Shown in pieces: positions 56,163 to 64,000 of a stretch of DNA of 64,000 nt. The notes under the pieces are model-generated. The model did not search any database, was not told the origin of the DNA, and saw only the letters and a list, made by a program, of their open reading frames with translations. The translations under genes were made by a program, and so were the position numbers. The stretch comes from Rhynchonema sp. JSB1_4 (taxonomy: Eukaryota; Nematoda; Chromadorea; Monhysterida; Xyalidae), in contig JASAMV010007287.1 in NCBI GenBank assembly GCA_030248065.1, positions 1 to 64,000 on the forward strand, written 5' to 3'. The stretch's first letter is position 1. Every line of letters starts with the position of its first letter.

Positions 56163-58885
56163 GCCAGCTGCGTTGCCAGTGGCACTGGTACACCATTATT
56201 CTCTCCAAGCTGCGCCGCGGTATTTTTGGTCTGAAATGGCAAGAAAAATGTGTTGTTTCATTTTTTTTCGTTTGAAACACAGAATTACTAATATAACACA
56301 ATGGCGTCTGGCACTTTGAACACTCTAAGTAAGTAACCAGAGAAACCTGTTCAGCTCAGCAGCAAAGCAAGAAAGCAAATCCCAGCGGGTTATAATTCAC
56401 AGTTGACGTGGCGTGACACTTGACTTGACGACAGCTTGAGTACAAAACTGGATGTTTAAGAAAATTACATCGTACTTCCACACACAAATCAGACCACGAA
56501 TGAACGGAAAATCTTGACATCAACTTTCATACACAGGCGATTTTTTGTTCGCTGCACACTTATTAGACTTGGGATTTTATGTACAATAATGTATCTTTTG
56601 CTGGGTCCCGAACGCGCTGAGCGAATCATGCGCCACATTTCGCATCTAATTCTAAACTAGCATACAAAGAGTCGCTAATTCTGGAAACATGAATAATTCA
56701 CAAGAATGAATAAAAAGGACTGCTTTTGCAAAATTTTGGTCTGTTTCGTGCTGTTATGGGCTTGGGCACTGTGGTACAAGAAAGTTCGACAAACTCGAGC
56801 GTACTACACGTTATACACCAAAATGGTGCTTCCAAAACAACAATCCCATGCCAGCTGTATGTGAGAAAGATGAGATGCTCGCAAATCCAGACTTTCAACA
56901 TACGCGTACTGGTACGATCTTTCCAACAAATACACGGCATATTTATCTCCTTGGACATTACATGCCAATTGTGCCCAATACCGCAATAAAATCCGCTTGC
57001 CATTTTGCACAGATTGGGCTGGTGAATACGCTTGCCCACCACGTGGAAAACACACCAGTTTTCCCGGTACATGTACATATACCTGTTTTTTTCTGACGAG
57101 AACTTTCTGTTTCGGATACAATATTGTCAGGCACAGTAACAGTGCGCATCTGATGTCCACCTGGTGGTGGCAATGTGCATGTGCCACGTTGCACATGTGG
57201 ATAAAACACGTCCATGCAGAGCTTGATTGCAAAATCTGGGAAGCCTTGTTGAGCATAGGCCACGCGTGAGACGTGGGTGCGAGCTGGACTTCAGCATGTT
57301 TGAAATCAAAAAACGTTCTGAATGACCAATCCTTCTAGTGGCAATTCAGAAAAAAGTTGGGCCAGGCCTATCCATTATAAACTGTACTCGCGTAGGCTGC
57401 TTCCTTTTTACCAATGCGCATTTTGACACAGTGATTATCTTCAGTCGCCTGCGGCTTTCGAAGAACACAGATCGAAAAGTACTGGTATAGGTAAATACAT
57501 ATACCTACTTTTGAAAAAAGTGCGAAAACCGCCGTAATGTGTTCCGATTTCCTGAGTGGGATATGGCATGAAATCGGCAGACAATGTGGAACAGCATCTC
57601 TCTATTATAGTGAATCGATCGATACCAGTCATTCTTGTTCCTTAAAAGCTTCATTCACCATATGGAGGTGCGTGGAGGTTCACTATACAGAGAGAGTCGA
57701 CTGTATGTGGAAAACATGCGGGTGATTGCGATATGGCAGTAGACCTCCTGGGTGAACGTATTACGATTACAATTTCACCTGCAATTTGAATGAAAATGGG
57801 AAAATGGTACATGTTGGTTTATAATCGCCGAATTGCACTAAAACATGCACACATCAGCTGTATAACACATCAGGTAACCTGCCTGTATGGACCGCTATCG
57901 GATCCAGGTTGGCACAAGGTCCTATCGTCAAAGGTCCACAATGGTGCGCTTCGCGCGTCAGCCACACCCATTTCCACAAAATTTGGCAAAGTTTTAGCGC
58001 GGGTACGCGAGCAAATGCTCATTTGGCTTAAAATCGCTCAACTAAGAAACGATTTTTGAGATATCAAACATGCACGGGAAAAAATGACATTTGGTATTTG
58101 GTCCCGTTGGCCGAAAGCTGGATTCGCCACTGGTATGGACCTATACGTACAGTTTTGGTGTAGTAAGCACGCTGAGGATACAAACAACGCAGTGCCATTA
58201 TATACTGCACAAAGTTTACGAGTGTGCGAACCAAAACAACAAGCTGGGCACATACATACAGCCTCCACCATCTGGTCCAAATTCAGAGACATATTGACCA
58301 ATGCTTGACGTACGGGGCCTAATACACGTAGAATCACCATAGTAGCACGACATGACAGGCCTATTCAAAGTCAATAATTTTGCCTCTGCATGTTTTTTGC
58401 GACGCTGCTGGTTTTGCAATTTTGTGCGCACCACCCGCGAGGAAAGTGCGAAATTGGGATGGGCGGTAAGAGAAAAACTTTTCGTGAGAGGTGGTTCAGA
58501 TTGGGCCGAGCGAGAATCACAACATGGTCGAAATTGATGATACGAAATATATGAACAAATTTGTGCCAAATTTGAGACGTGAGCGGACAATGTTATACTG
58601 TGCACAAATGCTACAGTTCAAATTGTGGATTGACAATGCACAACAAGCCAGATTATAAAGTCACGGCAGCTTGAAAAGCGCACAGCAGTCGCAGAGATAT
58701 ACACAGTCACAAGTGGGCGTGACGTTTAGTGGGTACAGTGGTACACTCTTGTACAGGTGAGCAAATAAATCAGCACACTTAGCACACTGAAAACACGGGT
58801 ACCCAAGCAAGTATATATACATGCAGCATCTGGGAACACACTGAACAAACACAGTGGCAGTACAAGCACGCACGATGTTGGCTTG
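56163..58885. other. No gene confidently seen
   Basis: Many short open frames on both strands but no domain motif or consistent splice chain. The promoter of the GH20 gene would lie at the left edge. 57000-57300 has longer open frames on both strands that look fortuitous. Confidence 0.35.
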
Positions 58886-59294
58886 CAGTGCTAGAATGAA
58901 ATTGCTTATCGGGATCGGGATCCGGGAAATTAAGCGGGATCGGGATCGAGATTTGGTAACGGGATTAAAATTTTCCGGATTGGGATCGGGATTACAGTTT
59001 TGGCACAATATTAGTAACCATGATTTTTCATTTTTGGACCCCGCAGTCAGACTACAAAACATCCGCAGCCAAAACGACACCAAATTAGGTAAAAGCGATG
59101 CAAAAAACATTTTTCATCCACATTTTTGTTGTCACACTCAGTTTTGTATCATACTAAAGTGATACAACTCCGATTTTAGCAGCTCTGTGATCCCGATAAA
59201 AATTGTGACTAGAATGCCGAATCGGCATCGGGATCGGAATCCGTAGAATTAATTGGAATCGGGATTTCGGGATCGGGATCCCGTTCGAGTACTG
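58886..59294. mobile_element. hAT-like MITE, word GGGATCGGGATC
   Basis: Starts CAGTGCTAGAATGAAATT and ends CGTTCGAGTACTG. Perfect 8-bp duplication TTGGCTTG (58878-58885 and 59295-59302). The words GGGATCGGGATC and GATCCCGAT crowd both ends. The typical CG palindrome core is not obvious here. Confidence 0.85.
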
Positions 59295-59350
59295 TTGGCT
59301 TGATGTTTAGTGTTGTGAACACAGTTCTGAATAATGCACCGCGAATATAA

Positions 59351-60260
59351 GGCCGCATTCACAATGCAGCGCGTTAGCGTGTTAGCGCGTTAGCGCGTTA
59401 GCGTGTTGCTGATTAGCGTGCACGCTTTTTCCGCACGCTTTTACATTCACAATGGAAAATTGAAAAAGCGCGTTAGCGTGCGCGCTTATCAGTGACACGC
59501 TAATGCGCTAACGCGCTAATCAGCAAAACGCGTTTGCATTCACAATGCCCGTTGGTCTGGGTGTTGGCAAATGCCGAATTTTTTATTTCCTTTGTTTTGA
59601 AAACGGCAACCAATCACTTTCAAGATTCATTCAAACTTATTTTGATTCTAAAGGAATATTTTCCTCAAATGGAAAATCTAGCTATTTGCGACAAGAACAA
59701 TCCATGCGTGCAATACAGTCTCCTTGTCGTGTCATGCATCACAATTATTGAGAGGATACACAACACATAAGCAGATGAACAACGTTCTGCGCAACGTTTG
59801 CTTGCAGCGAATATAAGAGCAGCCGAAACTGTTTGCCTCAATCGATTGATAGCGTAATAAGATATGCTTCTAAGCATCAAAATGGAACAAAAATATTCTC
59901 AGTGAACGCAGCAGGCTTTATTTCCTATGTTTTCACATTTTTTGTGGCCTGATAATGTTTTCAAATTAAATTATAAACTTTAGAACACGCGCATCCAGTG
60001 CTAACGCGCAAAAAAATTAGAACCAGTCCTAATCGTGAAAAGCGCGTTAGCGTGCACGCTAACGCGCCAACGCGCTAATCAGCTTTGCATTGTGAATGCA
60101 AAAGCGCGTTGCGCATCTGCGCGTTAGCGTGCGAGAAAAGTTGCTCGCACGCTAACGCGCTAACGCGCTAATCAGCCTTTTCCATTGTGAATGCAAAAGC
60201 GTGCGCATCTCGCACGCTAACGCGCTAACACGCTAACGCGCTTGCATTGTGAAGGCGGCC
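59351..60260. mobile_element. PIF/Harbinger-like element, word GCGCGTTAGC
   Basis: The ends are GGCCGCATTCACAATGCA and TGCATTGTGAAGGCGGCC. The 3-bp duplication TAA lies on both sides (59348-59350, 60261-60263). GCGCGTTAGCGTG words and the phrase ATTGTGAATGCAAAAGCG repeat in both flanks, and the centre (59590-60000) is unique AT-rich sequence without transposase. Confidence 0.8.
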
Positions 60261-60263
60261 TAA

Positions 60264-62307
60264 ATGTTCAGTAGCTACAGTACATATACATCTGCACAAT
60301 TTTGATTTTGCAATAGTCAAAACACAAACTAGTGGACCGTTTAGATATTGGCTCACTATGCTCCGGTATGATGTTGAACAATAAAATTTGAAATACTTCA
60401 ATTTTGCTCCAGAAATTTGAATCAAATGGAAATTTCGCTATTCAGATTTTGGATTGGGAAATGTGCCCAACGCCCAACCTTTGACTATTATCTCAGAAAT
60501 GCAACTTGTCTGTTCTTGTGCCAAATCATTGAAAATTAATAGCCGCTGCAAAAGTTGCACATTGCTTTCGGAGGTATAGAAAAGGCAATGAAACGATGCT
60601 TTTCTGGGCATTGTGCATTGTGCAAATAATCGCGATTGAACTCGTTGATAAAAAACATAAATAGAGGAACGGAGTAGCATGGTGAAAAATACAAATGATG
60701 TATTTTAGGTGAGAGAAAAATGTCTTGTTGTCGAAAAGTTTGCATAGTGCACGCATGCTGGCAACGCGCTGGTTGGGTGTTGTTCGCATGAGAGTACCAT
60801 TATGTTACATTTGGGCAAAGTTTATTTTTTCTCATGGTGTAAAGATTTTTCTGGAAAGCACAATAATTTAGATTCCGCACAGGATTACCCACGCGTGGAA
60901 CAGTGATCAATATTCTGTATGATTCTTGTTGGTTTTCCTAAAATGTTGCAAATACTTATAATGCTGGCGTCTCTTTGCGTCTCTTGCGCGTGTGGCGTGC
61001 TTAAACGATGGCATGAAATCGAGCGCTATTCCCAAAAAAAGAAGCGACGGAAATAAAAATGAAAAACCGCGATGATTCAACATAAAAGGATGGTTATTGC
61101 AATACAAGTGCTAAAACATATCCGGATAAGCACAATATGCAGTCGCGAATTTTACAACGTTGAGCTGAAAGCAAGAGCAAAATAATGGAAAATAACAACA
61201 ATAAACAGCTCCATGGTTGGGGGGAAACGTGTAAACCGCATGCATTGGATGCATGAGCATGATGAACTGAAATTTGGGGGAACGACCTCGCACGCAGCAA
61301 GTTCGTTCATGTTTTCGAATTGATTTTCTCGTTATACGACCGAACCCGAACCACATGGGACCCCTAGTGGTGCACGAGGGGCGAGGCACGCAGCACACCT
61401 GTGCATTAGTGCACTTCCGCCACAGCACCTTGTGGGTGTTGTTGGAATTTTATGATGAATGTTGTTATTATTTTTATATAACGTAGGATCTCACAATATT
61501 GAACATTGACATTGTTACCAACAACATGCAACAACGACTTTATTGTACCTCAGAATTTGATGATGACAAGAATGAAGAACTATGCCCAGAAACGATAACA
61601 TTAGAAATGCAACGAACACATCACAAGCTGACTGATGTTTCGTTAACATCAGTTTTTTACACGTTATGGACAATGCAAGGGGGACTTAAAGTAAAGGAGA
61701 TTGAACGTCATATAGCTTATACCAGAAAAAAGACGAGCCGTAACAAGACGTTCTAGAAATAAATTATTAATCTTCCTTTGATTAAAAATGCGATGTTACG
61801 TAAAGGCAAGGGCCAAAACAGACAACAATCACTACGGCTCTAAAGTAAGAGTGTTGTGTGGGGCACGTCTTATAGCTTACACGTCGGACTTTAATGTATG
61901 CAAGAACCAAATATAGTTGTCAGCCACATCTATTCTATTGATATCTTACCAACGTAATGTGCTCCTTAATGCGAATTATCATAAAGTCAAGCCGCAGCGA
62001 CATGAAATACGTAGACATGAAACAGACTTTGTATATATGTACGTAAGCGAATAGCAGGCGGACTAAACATCACAAGTTGTAAGTACAGCCGCCATGTTAT
62101 GGTTTACTTCTTTCGCATCCAGTTTCCGAGGGAGAGAAAAAGAGAAAATAAGAGCTCAGTTCGTACGAGAATTTTAAAACGTAAACTTTACAAACTACAG
62201 CTGTTGGCTAATGGGAGAAATGAGACCCATCTGGCACAATTGGACGCTGTTGTTGTTTATTGCAGCAATAACAATTGTACCTATAACGGTGAAAATACGA
62301 ATACATA
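60264..62307. other. No gene confidently seen; one possible small ORF
   Basis: 61499-61756 (+) is an 85-codon open frame, acidic then basic (FDDDKNEEL ... RKKTSRNK), with no recognised domain or clear splice context. Otherwise AT-rich intergenic sequence. Confidence 0.3.
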
Positions 62308-62597
62308 AAGTCTACGAGAGGTTGTCACTCAGCCCCCGAATACCGTAACCCACCGTAATTTTGATCTGCAAGGATCGTGTCGAGACCATTTTGTTTTTAT
62401 CTATGTTTTGCGTGTTAGCGCCAACACCAACCAACATTTCCAAGTCTTGGTGATCGACGCGCACGGTGACAATTTCCAGCTTGCTGCCGCTAATACACGT
62501 GTCGATAAGCAGCGATCAGCATGGGTCTCGCAACGATCTCGCTTGCGGTGGGTTACGGTATTCGCGGGCTGAGTGACAACCCCCTGTAGACTGTCTT
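62308..62597. mobile_element. Tc1/mariner-type MITE, copy 2
   Basis: 290 bp, matching 7518-7812 over nearly its full length, with ends AAAGTCTACGAGAGG and CTGTAGACTGTCTT. TA flanks it (62306-62307, 62598-62599). A few bases are missing from the left terminus. Confidence 0.9.
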
Positions 62598-62998
62598 TAG
62601 TAATTGTTCACGTAGTCTCTCGCGCCTTGTGAAACATCAACTTGCAGTTAATCAACCTAGGCGTTGCAAGTGGGCTGCCGAAGAAAACACTGTTGTGCAG
62701 CCTTTGTTGCCAACTCACAGACTTTAAAGGTTTCAACCACCGTACTCTAGTACAGTAGGTATAACGCAAAAGAAATGAACTCTTATCACGATGAACTTAG
62801 CTCTTATTCCTTCTTTACCCCTCAGTCCCAAACCATCGAAAGCGCAACTGGCACCGGGGTGATGACACAAACACGATGATGACAGTTTTTAGCACCTCAA
62901 CGCGAACAACAGGGTTGTTCAGCGCACGCACGTTTTGGGAATAAAGAGGGAATTTACGTACCATGCGTGAGATTATCAACTCTGTTCTGCAATCTTAC

Positions 62999-63097
62999 CC
63001 CGGTGGTGGCGACACTTTCGAGAATTTGGGCCGTGTCTGCGATTACATAGATAGAGGCAAACCACGCCAACACGAGCCCGATTTCGGAAGTGGTGTG
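62999..63097 (-). CDS. Possible membrane-segment exon of a gene entering from the right
   Basis: On the minus strand a 33-codon open exon lies between an AG acceptor (TCTGTAAG) and a strong GGGTAAGA donor. It encodes a hydrophobic helix with charged ends (SEIGLVLAWFASIYVIADT), resembling a transmembrane segment of a channel or transporter. No neighbouring exon was recognised, so the family is unknown. Confidence 0.35.
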
Positions 63098-63511
63098 CTT
63101 ACAGAACGAAAAGAAAGAGATAATCCTCATGCAACACGTAATATTCTGCAACGTGTAACATTTCCCAAGTCAGCAGCCACGCATGAATGTTTCACCAATC
63201 TGCCACCTCCGACATCGGGCTCGTGTTGGCGTAGTGTTACTACGTCGCGCTCTCAATTAAGCAAAATTCAGTGGCAATTTATTGTAAATGGTTTTTGGGC
63301 GGCCACAGTAGCTGCTGCACGTGCAGACAGGCACGAACTTGGTCCTGCCGATTGCATTTCATTTCCTGGCGGTCAACTTGGATTAAATCACTGTCTCAAA
63401 GGCGGATGTTGCTTGGTTGTTATTGAACACTGAACGTGCAGAAGCTTGGCGTGACGCGTACATGCCTACAGTATAATACATTTATATTGCTGACCAGTGC
63501 TGATACTGATA

Positions 63512-63784
63512 GTGGTGGCACAATGACCATATAAGAATTCATCAAATCAATCCTGATTTTCAAGTTCAGTCACTCTTAACCACTGTGCTATTTGTGATTC
63601 TCACAAAACATTTTCAGCTAAAAATAATCTAGCAGATCAACCACGTTGCCGCAGGTCTGAAACATTCTCTTTACCACATGCTTTGTGTGCGATCACGCAA
63701 CGCAACGTCATTGCCCCGTAACTTTCCCTCTTTACGAATCAGGAAAAAAATTTACCAATTCTTATAAAGTCATTGTGCGACCAA
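63512..63784. mobile_element. TA-flanked MITE, copy 2
   Basis: Very similar to 25908-26180 throughout; the right end GTGCGACCAA is followed by TA. The left terminus is slightly changed (GGTGGCACAATGACC). Confidence 0.8.
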
Positions 63785-64000
63785 TACCTGGCGGAACTTG
63801 CCTCTCAAATAGATAATGCTTGTCGCATGTACTAGGTATCCTTGCTAATCAGGCATGACCATGCGGACAAAACAGTGGGTCCCCAAAACAGCTTTTTTCG
63901 ACAGACAGCAGCCCCTTTAAATAGACATTTGATGAGGGCAGCAAAGCCCTAAGCCTAAGTCTAATCCTGACCACAAGCTGAAGCCTAAGCGTAATGACAA
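63785..64000. other. Window edge, AAGCCTAAG-word array
   Basis: Ends in a run of AAGCCTAAGYC words (63945-64000) like those at 13045-13135, probably the start of another word-array element cut by the window. Confidence 0.4.

Noticed and set aside
62963..63433. 156-codon plus-strand ORF
   Set aside because: No domain or splice logic. Its first part is antisense to a better-supported membrane-segment exon on the minus strand, and composition looks random.

Overview
This is a eukaryotic window from an invertebrate. Its coding capacity lies in spliced exons that I joined by hand using GT/AG sites, matching phases and family motifs. Six protein genes were reconstructed, and every one has a 3' splice acceptor only 11-32 nt upstream of its start codon. 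That pattern, together with short TTTCAG-type acceptors, suggests spliced-leader trans-splicing. A nematode-like or other trans-splicing invertebrate is the best guess; the species cannot be named from the sequence.

Layout. 1-8.8 kb: almost pure transposon debris, with CR1/L2-like LINE fragments riddled with small hAT-like elements nested several deep. 8.87-17.9 kb (+): a nine-exon C2H2 zinc-finger gene whose introns are packed with the same elements. 18-26 kb: gene-poor, with a non-autonomous LTR element, several inverted-repeat elements and a long palindrome. 26.4-28.5 kb (-): a synaptophysin-family gene. 28.5-32.7 kb: repeats only. 32.8-44.1 kb (+): a cysteine-rich secreted protein gene whose first intron appears to contain a complete DEG/ENaC channel gene on the opposite strand (33.8-40.3 kb). 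46.7-48.9 kb (+): a paralogue of the cysteine-rich gene. 50.5-56.1 kb (-): a hexosaminidase D-like GH20 gene with an N-terminal membrane anchor. 56.2-64 kb: mainly repeats, plus one possible membrane-segment exon of a gene running in from the right.

Three patterns stand out. First, many small DNA elements (hAT-like with 8-bp target duplications, PIF/Harbinger-like with TTA/TAA duplications) each carry a private short word repeated near their ends. Many of the hAT-like ones also share a CG-rich palindromic core of the type TCGCGCGCTACGCGCGA. Second, the 10-mer TGATGTTTCA or its complement occurs 20 times exactly, where about 0.1 is expected, and most copies sit in introns within about 60 nt of splice sites. 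Third, two tandem genes encode a 16-cysteine secreted family that I do not recognise.

The genes do not form a pathway. Synaptophysin and DEG/ENaC suggest neuronal or epithelial functions, but no operon-like arrangement is evident.
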